A stretch of DNA of 64,000 nucleotides from Fonsecaea monophora. Lineage: Eukaryota; Ascomycota; Eurotiomycetes; Chaetothyriales; Herpotrichiellaceae. The translations under genes and the position numbers were made by a program. The notes under the pieces are model-generated. The model made no database searches and was not told where the DNA came from. It was given only the letters and a program-made list of their open reading frames with translations. Shown piece after piece: positions 1-10,610 of this stretch; position 1 is the first letter of the stretch, and every line of letters begins with the position of its first letter. The DNA lies in NCBI RefSeq assembly GCF_001642475.1, contig NW_019174005.1, positions 62,001 to 126,000 of the forward strand. The letters are read 5' to 3'.

Positions 1-1536
1 AGGCACATCTCTCAGCCCGCCTTTTCAGGGCATTGTCTCGCTCCACCTCCAGAGACAGAGGCTGCGGAGCACTGACGAGACTCTGAATATTAAAACGCGC
101 TGGGCCATCCACGGCCAACAAAAGCCAGCCTCAGGACCGTTAAATGGCAGATAGGGTAGCGCGAGAGACAAGACTCGAGACGTCAGGTAGGCCATTCGGC
201 CTCTCTTCTCTTCGCTCTACCCCGGCCTGGCTAGCACAGAATCCGAGCCATTGTATCGAACGAGAGCGAGATGGAAATGCGAAGTCAACTGTGACCAGAC
301 GACATAGTGCGAGGGAAATACCGTTTCGTCCAACCATGGCGCTTGACACCCGGACGATGGCTCGAACTCCAACTCCAACAACAACTCGACCTCAACCATA
401 CCATACCATACCATAGGTGCGGCCTCAAGGTCGAATTATCCTTGCAATCAATCCATCTTCGACTTCAAGCACACCTCTCCACGCTCTTCACTGTTATCCT
501 ATGCATGTGTGCCCTGCGAGCAAAGCAAGAGGGCGAGGGCGAGGGCGAGTGAGCGAATAAGGGAGCCCAACTGTGAAATGCGTGAAAACCCCTTTTTTTT
601 TTTAAAAAAACAAACAAACAAACAAACAAAAACAAAACAAAATCACCTTCCCATACATGCCTTCTCCAGGCAAATATGCAGCAAATCTCCGTCGTCTTCT
701 TCAGAGCCTGCCCTGTCTGACCTGTCATGCGTCGTGGTGGACTCCACCTCACCCATACCCATACCCATGGCCCCTTCCCCCCCCCCCAATTCTTCCCTTT
801 CCCTTCCCCCTTTTTCTACAGTACAGTACAGTACATTCCAGTGCAGTACACTACAATACCTCTCCAGTATCCATGGTCACGACGCCCCCCTTTTCAAAAA
901 AAAAGGGTCAATGTCAGGCTGTGTTCGTCACGGGAGGAATATCAAATTCAACAGAATCTCCTCCCATCATCCAGGTCCGCCATCCTTTTGATATCATATC
1001 ATACCATATCATGCTTTTGGGTGTGTTTTCGGAAAGAATATCAGAGGGGAGGTGACATCTACCTCGCATGGATCACAATTGCCTATCAATATGAAGTGCC
1101 CTGGAGAAAATCAGACATGTCCTTATCGAGCCCATCAGTGCCAAAGGTGTACAATTAATGCATTGAGGCTAGAATGAAATGGCGTTAACCTGCCCGTGCT
1201 TTGCTTTCGCTTCGCTTTCGTCTGTTCCTGCTTCCATAAGGACAAACAACGAAAGTCCTGCAGCAGAATCTCCCATCAAAAAAATAAAATAAAAGGTATC
1301 GCCGTCGCAATACCAACAGCATTCCCTTTCCCATCAGAAGCCCCCTTATTCTCTTTCTCCGGCAAGCAGTGACAAATAGACCCCTCAACGCCTCGCTATG
1401 CTCCCTGCACACTGCGAGGCACAACTTTGTGTGCCCATACCCAGTGACGGCCCTTTTCGTTGCAACTCCATGTAAAAGGGGTATATGATAATATCAAGAG
1501 GTCTTGAACAAAGAAAACCTCCACCGCCGCTCGCTT
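1..1536. other. Intergenic, no gene seen
   Basis: No open frame here has codon usage or motifs that I can support. The stretch holds simple repeats: a CATAC run at about 396-415, an A/T homopolymer followed by AAAC repeats at about 592-645, CCCATA repeats near 751-770, and a TACAG repeat at about 817-835. The right end is the 3' flank of the Vac8 gene. Confidence 0.6.
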
Positions 1537-3495
1537 TCAACCTTCCACCAACGTCTGCTTGGGCCCTTTACCAAGCAATTCCAAAGATCTTTGAGCAAGA
1601 GCAATCACCTCGCCCTCGCCCTCTTCGCCTTCCTCGTCGTCAGACTCAACGTGCTTGTCAGCGATCGTCTTGACCATCTGAATAATGTCCTCCGATTTGG
1701 CCACCAAGCTGACTAGCTTCGTGTCATCGGATTCCAGAAGCTGCAGCAACGTCCAAATTGCAATGTGTTGAAATGTGGGATCACCACTGCACAAGAAACG
1801 CTTGAGATAACCGTGGATGCCACCGTTTGGCTCGGTCCAATCGCGAACGAAAATCGAATAATCGCCAACCTTCGAAGACAGATTTCCTAGGGCGGCGGCA
1901 CTGTTCCCTTGAACCTCGATGCTTTCCGAATCCGTCAGAGGAATCAAGACATCGAAGACTCCCATGTTGAGCAGATGTGTTTTGAGTTCGTCGCTCAATG
2001 CCAACACGGCGATACAGGCAGTCATCTCAGACTGTACGCTCAATGGCACATGCAGAACAAGCTCCTTACATTTCTGCACGGCTCCGGCCTCCAAGACGAG
2101 CTGCTTGTTCCGATCCGAGCTTGCAGCAAGGTTCCGTAAAGTCGATATAGCATGGCATTGAATCTCCTCGTTCTCGGTAGATCCCAGTAGGTCGACCAGA
2201 GGTTTGAGAAAGCCGGCATCGATGATGGGCGATTCATTGAGAGGGTGAATCGAAATATTGCGGATACAAGCGACAGCGGAGAGGATGAGGGGGAGGTATG
2301 AAGATTGAAGGAGACGAAGGAGTGGGTGTAAGCCTCTAGCTCGAACAATCTCCAATTGGTACTTTTCATCTGATGCCAAGTTTCGCAGAGCCAATGCCGC
2401 CTGGCACTGAACTTTGGGCGTTCCTGAATCCATCAGCTGGACCAGTGATTGGACAAGGCGTGGTTCGGTCTGGGCGAGTTTCTTTCTGTTGGACGCGTCA
2501 ACAGCGATGTTGCTGAGAGCCGTAGTGCAGTAATATTGGACATCCATATCAGGCGACTGAAGCAGTTGGACGAGCACTGGGATGGCTCCTGCATTGACGA
2601 GCTGTTGTCTATTGTCCTCTGGTTATCATTAGCATGATGTGGACTGTGATACGACTTGATTTCCACCATACCAGAATGTGTCATGTTGAGCAACGCGCCA
2701 GTTGCATTCCTCTGGACTCGCATATCTTTCGACTTTGCCAGTCTCGTTAATGGACCTAGAGCCCCTGACCTTGCAATTTTGGCCTTGTTATCTTCATACG
2801 TCGCCAGATTTGTAATGCACCCAACAGCATTACACTGGACCTCGACATTATTAGACATCATCTGCCGAATAAGGGGAGGTAATCCGCCGAGCTGGACGAT
2901 AGCGACCTTGTTTTCGGCTGTAACAGGTCAGCTCCAGGTATTCCACGGGGCCCGTTGGGGGGACCGTACGATTCACAGCCAGGTTGCCCAAAGCTGCACT
3001 GGCAGCTCGTTGTACCTCAATATCGGGATTCTGCAGGAGAAAGAGGATAGGTTCGAGGGTGTCTCGGTCAACCTCTCTCACATCTGCAAAAGCAGTTAGT
3101 TTTGTTTCGCGTTGCGCATCCCTTGTAAACATACCTCGCTCCGTGATCTCGGCAAATGTCAGGCTAGCGCTCCGTTGTAGGTCAACATTGTCCGAATAGA
3201 CAAGAGTGCTCAATGCTCGTAACGGTTCTCCAGAAAAGAAATCTGTCTCTCCTCGCTGTGGTCTGTCAGAGTTCAACTCTTTACAACGAAGTGGATCCTG
3301 TGAACGTACATTCTCGAGGTATTGTAGCAGGTCCGCAACGGCTTCTCGTTCGCTGTCTGCGAGGGCGGGTTCGTAGAGGTTATCCTTATTCCGACCTGTG
3401 AGGGCAGAGGTCAGTCAGTGTCCGGACATGTTCGAAGGATGCAGCGGAGACAGACCTTGGCAGTTCTTACAGCAAGCCGATAGTACGTTGCCCAT
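1537..3495 (-). CDS. VAC8: Vacuolar armadillo-repeat protein Vac8
   Basis: This is a lipid-anchored armadillo-repeat scaffold of the vacuole membrane. In yeast Vac8 acts in vacuole inheritance (with Vac17), nucleus-vacuole junctions (with Nvj1), homotypic fusion and selective autophagy (with Atg13). Six exons give 562 residues: 3495-3456, 3395-3310, 3255-3135, 3083-2970, 2917-2672 and 2618-1537. The start is chosen because it yields MGNVLSACCKNC: Gly2 for myristoylation and Cys8, Cys9 and Cys12 for palmitoylation. Armadillo repeats fill about residues 40-510, with typical segments such as DIEVQRAASAALGNLAVN and LVQSLVQLMDSGTPKVQCQA. A short acidic stretch and RQ/KQTLVEG-type ending close the protein. 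Length and order match fungal Vac8 throughout. No oddities were seen, and the introns are short and regular. Confidence 0.95.
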
Positions 3496-4729
3496 CTCGA
3501 GGCGTGGACCCCGAGGGGTACGAATTAATCGAGAGTGGTTCTGTTGGATAAGGGAATCGCGACTGGGCAGGAATGTGTGCTGATGTTGCAGCTGGGTGAT
3601 GGAGAGGTTGGATGTGAAAGGCTCATCTGATGGTCATGCTGATGCCGATTGTGATGCAGTCTTCGAACGATGCTGGCGAGGCTCCCGATATCTGTTATGG
3701 TAAGATGAGGAAAGCTTCAGAAACTCGGCTCGGATTCGCTGACGCAGGGAATGCTGCAGCAACAGGCACTGTGCGTCACTGCGTGACCTGCAGTTGCAGT
3801 TTCAAGCACAAGAGTCTCGCGTGCAGGCAGGAGCAATCAAGACGAGGAAGTCGTCCCAAGTATGTGGCGTGTGACCCAGTGTCAATGAGCGAGCAAGTCG
3901 CAGGTGGGATGGGCAATTGGTAGTGGTGTGAAGGTGGTCAACATGGAGTTTTGGGCGGAAGTGCACGAGTTGAGGAAGCTGCAAACGCAGCGTGCCGCTG
4001 TGCGGGTGGTTTAGCGCATGTTGGGTGAGCCTGGCACGACTATTGGCGCAGCGCCGCGTAGGCTTCGTACGGGTACAAGGAACACATATGGGCGGACGCT
4101 GTTAGGCTGGTGCCGCCGATGTGGATGCCCCCGGAACTCGAGGAGAGCCAACCGCTTACATGCTCAATCCGATACTTTCCTACCACTACAACATCTACCC
4201 CTGCAGCCTCGCATTCATTCTTTGCAGAATAATACTCGTACAGATGTCGTCCGAACAATTCCTCGCTTTGACCGAGGCTCATCGACATCAGAGTCAGCCA
4301 CAGTACTGCAATGCAAAGTGCACCATCCCCTCGTCCGACTTCAAACAGAAATCCTACGACGTGCCCAAATACCCGCGAATCATTGAAGACCTCAATGCCA
4401 ATGTGGCTTTTCACATGCTTCCGACGTCATCGACTAGAGAGAAAGACCCAAATTTTTGAGTAGTACGCAGGGAATACAAAGAGCAAGAAAACACGTTGGT
4501 CATTAAGTGTATGCTGTATGTATCCATCTTCGCCATCCGGGGTGCCTGTTCTGCTCAGGCTGTCACGTATACTGCGCCATTTCCTTCCATTTCCTTTCGC
4601 AAAAACGCAAAGTCACCGTGCAGCCAGCCAACCACCGCACCGCAATAACTCCAATCATGAAAGTGGCCATGTTGTTTGCCGTAGAATTATAGAACTGAGG
4701 AGATTCGTTGCTTTTTTTTTTGGTGGCAT
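3496..4729. other. Vac8 upstream region
   Basis: This is the promoter and leader side of Vac8 and the 3' flank of the small gene to the right. No gene could be supported. A 71-codon frame at 4244-4459 follows a splice-acceptor-like CGTACAG, but it has no upstream partner or family motif. Confidence 0.5.
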
Positions 4730-5002
4730 CTATGCCTTTGACGTCTCGTCTCTGACCTCGGCCGGTGCGTGCTTGCGCCCAAAGAGCGTGCCTTTCTGAA
4801 TGACTGGCGAGTAGATACCCGCCGGGGTCAACGTCTCGGTAGTTGGTCGAAGTTGATCAAGGGCGTTCTTGATGGTGGACTTGATCCTTTGCGATGTCTT
4901 TGAGGACTTGCTGGCGTTGGATTCTTGGGAGACACGACGAGATGATGTTGCCGAGCTGTTCTTCTCAGCTTGGGTGAGGTTGTAGTATCCTGCGTAAAGC
5001 AT
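4730..5002 (-). CDS. Small hypothetical protein, 90 residues
   Basis: This is a single-exon frame with a true ATG, starting MLYAGYYNLTQAEKN. I do not recognise a family. The middle (about residues 17-55) is rich in Ser, Lys and Gln. The end holds a short ordered-looking segment (TLTPAGIYSPVIQKGTLFGRK). No signal peptide or membrane segment is visible. A good TATA element (TATATAAA on the minus strand, near 5163-5170) lies about 160 nt upstream of the ATG, preceded by the GC-rich region further right. This supports real transcription. Translation is likely but not proven; the frame could be an unannotated short gene or a chance frame. Confidence 0.45.
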   Translation of the reverse strand: MLYAGYYNLTQAEKNSSATSSRRVSQESNASKSSKTSQRIKSTIKNALDQLRPTTETLTPAGIYSPVIQKGTLFGRKHAPAEVRDETSKA

Positions 5003-5160
5003 ATTGATTGGTGTATGTGGAATGTCTTTATGTAGTTAGGTGGATGTAGATTGATGTGGTATATAGTTAGGTTGAATAGATATGTGTGTGTATGTATGTC
5101 TATTCTTTCAATTCCTCTTACTAGAGATTGAATCACCCACTTTCGAGCAGTCGACACACG

Positions 5161-5172
5161 GGGTTTATATAG
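5161..5172 (-). promoter_or_regulatory. TATA element of the small gene
   Basis: Read on the minus strand, the sequence is CTATATAAACCC. It sits about 160 nt upstream of the ATG at 5002, a common leader length in filamentous fungi. Confidence 0.45.
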
Positions 5173-6443
5173 GTAGCATTCGACACCCTCACCACAGCAA
5201 AATTTCTCAACGACTCACCTCCCGTAATAGAGGGTTACGGGCCACCCATGGGGGGGATTTCATCATCTACCCACGCAACCACGGTCTTGGTCTCGACAAA
5301 AAAACCCAACAAGTCGTCTGGGAGATCAGAACAGTGTCAAAGATCACGCCCCATCACCAATCATGATCAACGTTGAATACGCCCTTGGAAAACACGAGTG
5401 ACCCAGGGCGTGTGCGGTTGTCGTTAGCGGAAATCCATGTGTCAACAAGACCAAAGGCGCGTGTGAACCTGCTTTTAGAGGATTTCAGTTTGTCATGCCC
5501 GCCCCTGGCCAGTCACAGGCATGAAAATTTCTCTGACGGTGTCTGTAAAAATTCTGCTTAACTAAGCACTTAGGGGGAAAGCGTCTGGGTGGCGTCTGTG
5601 GGCCAGTCGGAGGAGCGTGGAGCAAGGTGTCGAGGGCCTTTAGCAAAACGGCACGTCCCAGTGGCGGCAATGACGATGCGAGGGGGCTTGGCTGGGAATT
5701 GCGCCCTTGTTATTGTCTCATCCCTTTACCAAAGCAGATACAATACGACGTCTGGGCAGTTGGTGGGTAGACTCCTTCCTGGGCGTCGTGGGCAATGGTG
5801 CGACTGTGCTGCGGATGTCCACCGACTTTACAAGAGGAAAATCATCTCTTCATTACCGAGCAACAGACTTCTAGAACCTGGATTTACCCTACCCACAGAT
5901 GAAAGCTGAGCTCAACCAACTTTGAGCCTTCCCTGCTGCTATGTGTTTCACAAGCGCTATATTACAACAAGGTCTCCCTTACCCGACCTGACCACAGCCA
6001 GGAGGAATGCTGGTGATAAAACAAGTTCCTGACGGAGGACATCCGCCCTCATCAAGGAAACGAACTGCATTACGCCTCGTTGATCCTGCTGGGTTCGCCC
6101 CAGATTTCGGATCCAATAGTTCCAGGGTTCTCACTTTGGCTTTGACGACACAGTCGACCACGTTTTGAAGCATCAGCGGCTGACAGATTGCGGAGACTTG
6201 ACCATGTCGATCGAGTAGCAGTTTTGCTTGCTCCTCATCTGACCGAGGATGGAGATATGCAAGACCTTGCAAGACCCGAGTAACAAGTGCCTCCTTACCG
6301 TGGCCGTGCGCACACAAAGGGACAAGAAGCTGACCGAAACTCCATAGATTGTTTGAGAGTGCAGAGCATTATGATACCCACCCACGACCAGCCACAAGGT
6401 GATAGAAAGGTTGCGCATAATACAAATCACGGGACGACGAGGC
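5173..6443. other. Intergenic, no gene seen
   Basis: This lies between the promoter of the small gene and the stop codon of U1-70K. The frames here are short, overlap on both strands and have no recognisable motif. The right part is the 3' untranslated side of U1-70K. Confidence 0.5.
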
Positions 6444-7697
6444 TCAATACCTTCTGCGTTGTCTGGGATCGTCATACCCGTCGTTCTCGTGGTGTCGTTT
6501 TCTCGAGCCATAGTCGTCTTCTCGCCTGCTGCTTCCGTATCGATCACGTTCTCGGTCGCGATCGCGGTCTCGGTCACGGTCTCGATCTCGGTCACGGTCG
6601 CGGTCACGATCTCTGTCTCGATTGTCATACCCACGATCTCGTCCTCCGAGCGGATCGGTGTTGCTGCCGGTTGCGCCGCGTTGGTCCCTTCCACCACCAT
6701 ATCCATTGCGTCGGTCGTCATAGCCTCCGCCATAGCCACCTCTCCCACCGGGTCCGCTGGGCGCATTGGGGGGCGGAGGTCCATTCTGGTAGCCTTGTCG
6801 TCCGCCAAAGCCTCCCCCTCCTTGGTACCCAATGCCACCTCGACCACCGAAGCCCCCTCGGTCGCCGCGGAAACCACCGCGGAAGCCACCACGACCGCCA
6901 AAGCCACCTCTGAACCCGCCACCATACCCACCTGGCGGTCCGAATGTAGGCTTTGCAGGGACTTGCTTGGTATATCCTCGTCCACCAAGACCGCCGCCAA
7001 ATCTCCTCGGTCTCCAACCCGGGACCATGCGGCCACGTTCAACATCGACCACGACTCTCCGGTCTTTGATGCGGAGACCATCTGTTTCTTTGTAGGCAGC
7101 TGTAAAATTGTAAGGGATCTCGAGGTCAGTTCCAGCACATCTTACCATTGAATATTTGGTGTGAAAAGAAGGGTCAAGGGCAGAAGGGTTTGCGTAGAAG
7201 AAAGTACCTCTCATATCCTTTTCTCTTTCATAGACAATGAAAGCATACCCTCTATGCGGCTTCTTGGGTTTGGGGGTTGTCTCATCCTTGACGATCCTGA
7301 TTCTTTCGATGGGACCAAACCTGCCGAACTCACGCTCCAGGTCTGCTTCTTTCGCATCATAGCTCAAGCGGCCGACGAACAGAGTCTTGACGGCGTCGCC
7401 CTTGATCTTTGGATCTTCATTTGGTCTGTAGCCTTGAAAGTCGGGCTGTTCGATCTCTTGCTGGCGCAGTTTCTTCTCGAGTCTCTTGCGATCGCGCTGC
7501 TGCAGCCATGACTCGGTAGCTTCGTACACATCGGTCGCCTTGTACTCCTCCAGCTGCGGAAGAAATGCGGCTATTCCAGATAGCTGAGATTGCTTGAGAG
7601 CTTTCTCTTCTGGGGCCGAGTCTTGAGGAGGGATGTAGCGGAGGGGAGGTCGGGGTTGGAATAGAGCAAGGAGATTGGGAGGCAGTTTGTCCGTCAT
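6444..7697 (-). CDS. SNP1: U1 snRNP 70 kDa protein (U1-70K)
   Basis: U1-70K binds stem-loop I of U1 snRNA and helps define the 5' splice site in the nucleus. Two exons (7697-7208 and 7099-6444) give 381 residues. The start is the internal ATG giving MTDKLPPNLLALFQPRPPL, the standard N-terminus of the family; the longer open frame upstream is not used. Residues 1-100 form the U1-70K N-terminal domain. The RRM covers about 105-182, with RNP2 TLFVGRL and RNP1 RGYAFIVY. The intron falls inside the RRM, after MR and before AAYKETDG. The highly conserved DVERGRMVPGWRPRRFGGG follows. The C-terminus is Gly/Arg-rich and then an Arg-Asp dipeptide run (about residues 328-350), as in other eukaryotes. 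The RD run is encoded by a low-complexity CGGTCT/CGATCG-type repeat near 6540-6620. Confidence 0.95.
   Translation of the reverse strand: MTDKLPPNLLALFQPRPPLRYIPPQDSAPEEKALKQSQLSGIAAFLPQLEEYKATDVYEATESWLQQRDRKRLEKKLRQQEIEQPDFQGYRPNEDPKIKGDAVKTLFVGRLSYDAKEADLEREFGRFGPIERIRIVKDETTPKPKKPHRGYAFIVYEREKDMRGTFFYANPSALDPSFHTKYSMVRCAGTDLEIPYNFTAAYKETDGLRIKDRRVVVDVERGRMVPGWRPRRFGGGLGGRGYTKQVPAKPTFGPPGGYGGGFRGGFGGRGGFRGGFRGDRGGFGGRGGIGYQGGGGFGGRQGYQNGPPPPNAPSGPGGRGGYGGGYDDRRNGYGGGRDQRGATGSNTDPLGGRDRGYDNRDRDRDRDRDRDRDRDRDRDRDRERDRYGSSRREDDYGSRKRHHENDGYDDPRQRRRY
6540..6622 (-). repeat. RD-dipeptide coding repeat
   Basis: This is a degenerate hexanucleotide repeat (cggtca/cgatct) encoding alternating Arg-Asp in the C-terminus of U1-70K. 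Such charged dipeptide runs are normal in this family but tend to change length between strains. Confidence 0.7.
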
Positions 7698-8500
7698 CTT
7701 GGTGCAACGCCGGGAGAAGGTTTTTCGGAGGGATGCACGAGAGTCATCAATACGCAAAGGAAAAGAAGAAAAAAGAGCACGAATGCGCCAGTCTTGAGTA
7801 AAACTACAGAGGCAGTGGTGAAGGAGGCGAAGGATGTGTAGACACAGGGTTAAAGATAGCTGGATTCACAGCGCGTTCGATGCGGAAAATGAAATTGTTG
7901 TTGCACGACTGGAATCCCGACACCCGTCTCCCTTCTATCCCACGTGACCTTACGCCGCTTTTACTCAGGCTGGTTCGCGTCCGGCTCAATGTCGGCTCAG
8001 GCTCGGCTGGGTCAGCTCACCTTACTGACTACATCGGGCCAGGGGCCTAAAAGTCGTCCCTCCTCCAGACAGTCAAGTTTTAACGAGGGCCCTAAAACGA
8101 GGCTCTAGGGGGGTTCCCTGGAGACGCACCACGGTACGTTATCTCCTCGACCCTGCGAGAACGAGCCGGTTTTCATGAACGTGATGGTCCTCGCACGACG
8201 TCCCTTGTGCCTCCGGCGCGAGGGAGGGTTCCCAGAAATAGTCCCCCTGCCCCTTCTAATGTCTCGTTGGGTTTCTGCCTGCTCTGTCGTCGATTCCCCC
8301 CTCCTCTCCGTACTTTCCTCTCTTTTTAGTCGAGTGACTTGATCTTTGCTAACTCTTTTCACATCCTCTAATCTGGCTCCTAGTACGATTTCTCCTTTCC
8401 ATTTTTGGCATAGGTACAGTGTAGGTGTCGAACGAGGACCAAGGGATTCCTGATTGTGTCAGTTGACAGGGGCCAACTGGAAGCTATCTAAGTGTACAGA

Positions 8501-8520
8501 TCACGTGATGGTCACGTGCT
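8501..8520. promoter_or_regulatory. Two E-boxes one helical turn apart
   Basis: TCACGTGA at 8501-8508 and GTCACGTGC at 8511-8519 hold two perfect CACGTG palindromes whose centres are 11 bp apart. CACGTG is the core bound by fungal bHLH factors of the Cbf1/Pho4/USF type. They lie about 350 bp upstream of the DUF3716 start codon. Confidence 0.5.
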
Positions 8521-8805
8521 AGCCAGCGCTAGTGCACCCTCCCCGCCAGCTGCCCGCTTAGATGTCGAGGTGCCCATACCCGACTTAATTAGTCCGCCCG
8601 GTGATTACCACGCTAAGACCACCTAAAAAGAGAATAGCCTACAGTCCCCCGTACAAAGCCACAATCCTGTCCTCCACTTAACTCACTTTTGACCAACCAC
8701 CACCGCCGCCACCACACCGTACGTACAAGGCCAAGGCGTTGATTTGCTGAATTACCGACCTCGCTAGATCATCCAACCAGATTCGTTTGTTTTGTCCTTG
8801 CCCTG

Positions 8806-8858
8806 GTAAGTTTACTGATCCGTGTACGATGAGTGGGCCTGAACTGACACTGAGGCAG
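8806..8858 (+). other. Probable 5' UTR intron of the DUF3716 gene
   Basis: GTAAGT donor at 8806, branch-like CTGAC at 8844-8848, and GGCAG acceptor ending at 8858, five bases before the ATG at 8864. The length of 53 nt fits the other introns in the window. Confidence 0.5.
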
Positions 8859-8863
8859 TCGAA

Positions 8864-9477
8864 ATGGCCAACAAGTGAGTCCCACATCTTTCCACGTCCG
8901 TTCGTCCCTATTGTACGAGAGAAGCTAAAGAAAGAGTAGTAATAACAACAATAACACCAACAACCTCGCCCTCGTCCGGTGGGATCCAGCCGTGGCCGAA
9001 GCGCAGCTTCGTGCCGTCGCGCTGGCCCAAAATATCCGGCCGATGTTACAAGTTGGGGGGCAGCAGCTCTCCACCTTCGCTCACAATACACTGCAATTAG
9101 CAGTGCTGTCCCTGCCTGGTCGGGACATTGAGTTCGTACGGGGTCGAATCCGTGCGCAACAAATTGTCTCCCACCGTCCGTCCTACATTAATGCCCTCTT
9201 GATTCAGTCGAGAGGAATGTTAGCCGTACCTTCCTGCGCTCGATGTAGGAACGGCCGTGCAGCCGTTATCTTTCCAGAGTGTCGTCGTATACCAGGACAC
9301 TTTGGAGGCGCGTGTGGCAACTGCAAATGGGGTGACGCAGCCTCGCGTTGTACACTGCACGAGAAAAACGGACCTCGGATAATTGAGCTATCGGACTCGG
9401 ACGAGGGTGACGACGACGACGACCTGGCAATCGTGCCAGCGGGGGCTTCGGCCCAGAATGCAATTGTTCTCGCTTGA
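8864..9477 (+). CDS. DUF3716 Cys-rich protein with acidic SIM-like tail
   Basis: The gene has two coding exons, 8864-8874 and 8940-9477, giving 182 residues. The second exon is open much further left than any ATG, and the only good start is the tiny first exon (MAN) joined through a standard GTGAGT...GTAG intron into an Asn run. The core is of the fungal DUF3716 type: Cys at about 103, 106, 118, 129, 132 and 141, in the pattern C-x2-C-x11-C-x10-C-x2-C-x8-C with HFGGACGNCKWGD. This is probably a zinc-binding fold. Function is unknown for the family, which is expanded and variable in Eurotiomycetes and relatives. The tail IIELSDSDEGDDDDD (from residue 151) has the form of a SUMO-interacting motif. 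The neighbours are a decayed retroelement and a NACHT-WD40 gene, so the setting is accessory. Confidence 0.8.
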
Positions 9478-9640
9478 GTAAGTCATCGTCTCCTTCGTCC
9501 TCGTTGTGCGTTCTGTTACCCTTACACCTTGTACGGCCCAGCTGGTGAGGGTTGTTCCCGGCACTTCATCACGGTCTGTGCCTCTACGTGGCGATGAAGA
9601 TAAGTAGCCATCTGGCGAAACAAAACAGATCATGTACAAA
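9478..9640. other. Flank between DUF3716 gene and retroelement remnant
   Basis: This is the 3' flank of the DUF3716 gene. It may already belong to the downstream end of the retroelement remnant, because the minus strand continues as degenerate frames. No long terminal repeat pair was found. Confidence 0.3.
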
Positions 9641-10336
9641 AGAAATTTAAATGAATGTCTGCGCCGCGTGAATGCGTACGCTTAAAATTCTCCTCGTGAG
9701 TCTCCATCAAAGTCATCTGGTATGTCTTGGAACTCCTCCGTACTTTTAGGACGATCTGGGTTATTCTCACTCCCATGATCGCGCCGTACAGCTCTTCCTG
9801 ACATGTTCTACCCTCTTGTGACTGCGCCGTCCACTCGAGCCCTATGCAGTCGATCGCCATGGATCAAGTGGTCCACTAGGTGGCCGTTTGGCTTTCTCAA
9901 CTCGTACGTGTTTGCCTATGCCACTCTGTTTACTTTGTACGGGCCCCAGGATCTGCCTCCCATTGCTTTGGGTTGCCCCTTCAGACGAGGACCCAGTCTC
10001 CTTCACTGAATGTTACTGGCCGTACACGCTCTCGATTGAAGTATCGTTGATTTTGTTTATCTCTCAGTTCTGTCAGTCGGTTCGCCTCTACCCTGATTGT
10101 TTCCATCATTGGGCCAGGATCCTCCCGTACAGTACCTGTCTCTGGCATTGGCCCGACGTCGTTTGATATCAACCTTGGATGCACGCCGTACAGCATGTAA
10201 AAAGGTGATTGCTCCGTTGTTGTGTATGTACGCACTCGGGCGTAGTATACTGCGTTCCAGGTACAGATCCTACATCTCTCTTGGTTTTCCAACGAGATAC
10301 TTCGAGATTGAACGTCTAAGCGTTCCATTCAGGTAA
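9641..10336 (-). pseudogene. Ty3/gypsy Pol fragment (integrase C-terminal part)
   Basis: Minus-strand translation from 10336 shows the post-catalytic part of a Ty3/gypsy integrase: an Arg-rich stretch, then TTTEQSPFYMLYGVHPRL, a coiled linker with RVEANRLTELRDKQNQRYFN, and EGDWVLV. After a stop codon the same homology continues as GPYKVNRVA and, after a second stop, ANTYELRKPNGHLVDHLIHGDRLH, the beta-barrel end of the integrase. The stops and the lack of upstream protease, reverse transcriptase and DDE core show a dead, truncated copy. It ends just downstream of the NACHT-WD40 gene. No intact LTR could be matched at either side. The exact borders are uncertain by tens of bases. Confidence 0.75.
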
Positions 10337-10610
10337 TGACAATCCCCTGCAGGCATCATTAGCCACAGATACAGACTTCAACAATCTTGCGGCTTCAGTG
10401 TCGTTCAGATTCCGTGGCTTATATCCGAATCGTCCAGCCCTAACTACGTGATGGAATCTGCCACTTACTACGTTGCACTAGATAAAGAACTTGGGGAGAA
10501 ACTTCTAGATATCTTGCTATTATACAGTATATAAGAAAGAAATTCTCCGGACCTCTCGTTCGTGAAATTATCATAAAAAATTATTAGGATATTCTTTGAT
10601 CGGAGGATGG
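10337..10610. other. 3' flank of NACHT-WD40 gene
   Basis: This is a short AT-richer stretch between the retroelement remnant and the stop codon of the NACHT-WD40 gene. Nothing else was recognised. Confidence 0.4.

Larger units (their letters stand above)
7698..8863. other. Divergent promoter region, U1-70K and DUF3716 gene
   Basis: The two genes start away from each other across about 1.17 kb. A CACGTG E-box lies at 7941-7946 on the U1-70K side, and two more at 8502-8518 on the other side. No further gene was seen. The frame at 8105-8362 on the minus strand has no family features. Confidence 0.5.

Noticed and set aside
4244..4459. Possible 71-residue small protein starting MSSEQFLALTEAH after a splice-acceptor-like CGTACAG
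   Set aside because: No partner exon, no family motif and an equally long frame on the other strand; it is too weak to list as a gene.
6399..7151. Plus-strand frame of 250 codons antisense to U1-70K
   Set aside because: It is the shadow of the low-complexity Gly/Arg and Arg-Asp coding sequence on the other strand and has no family features.
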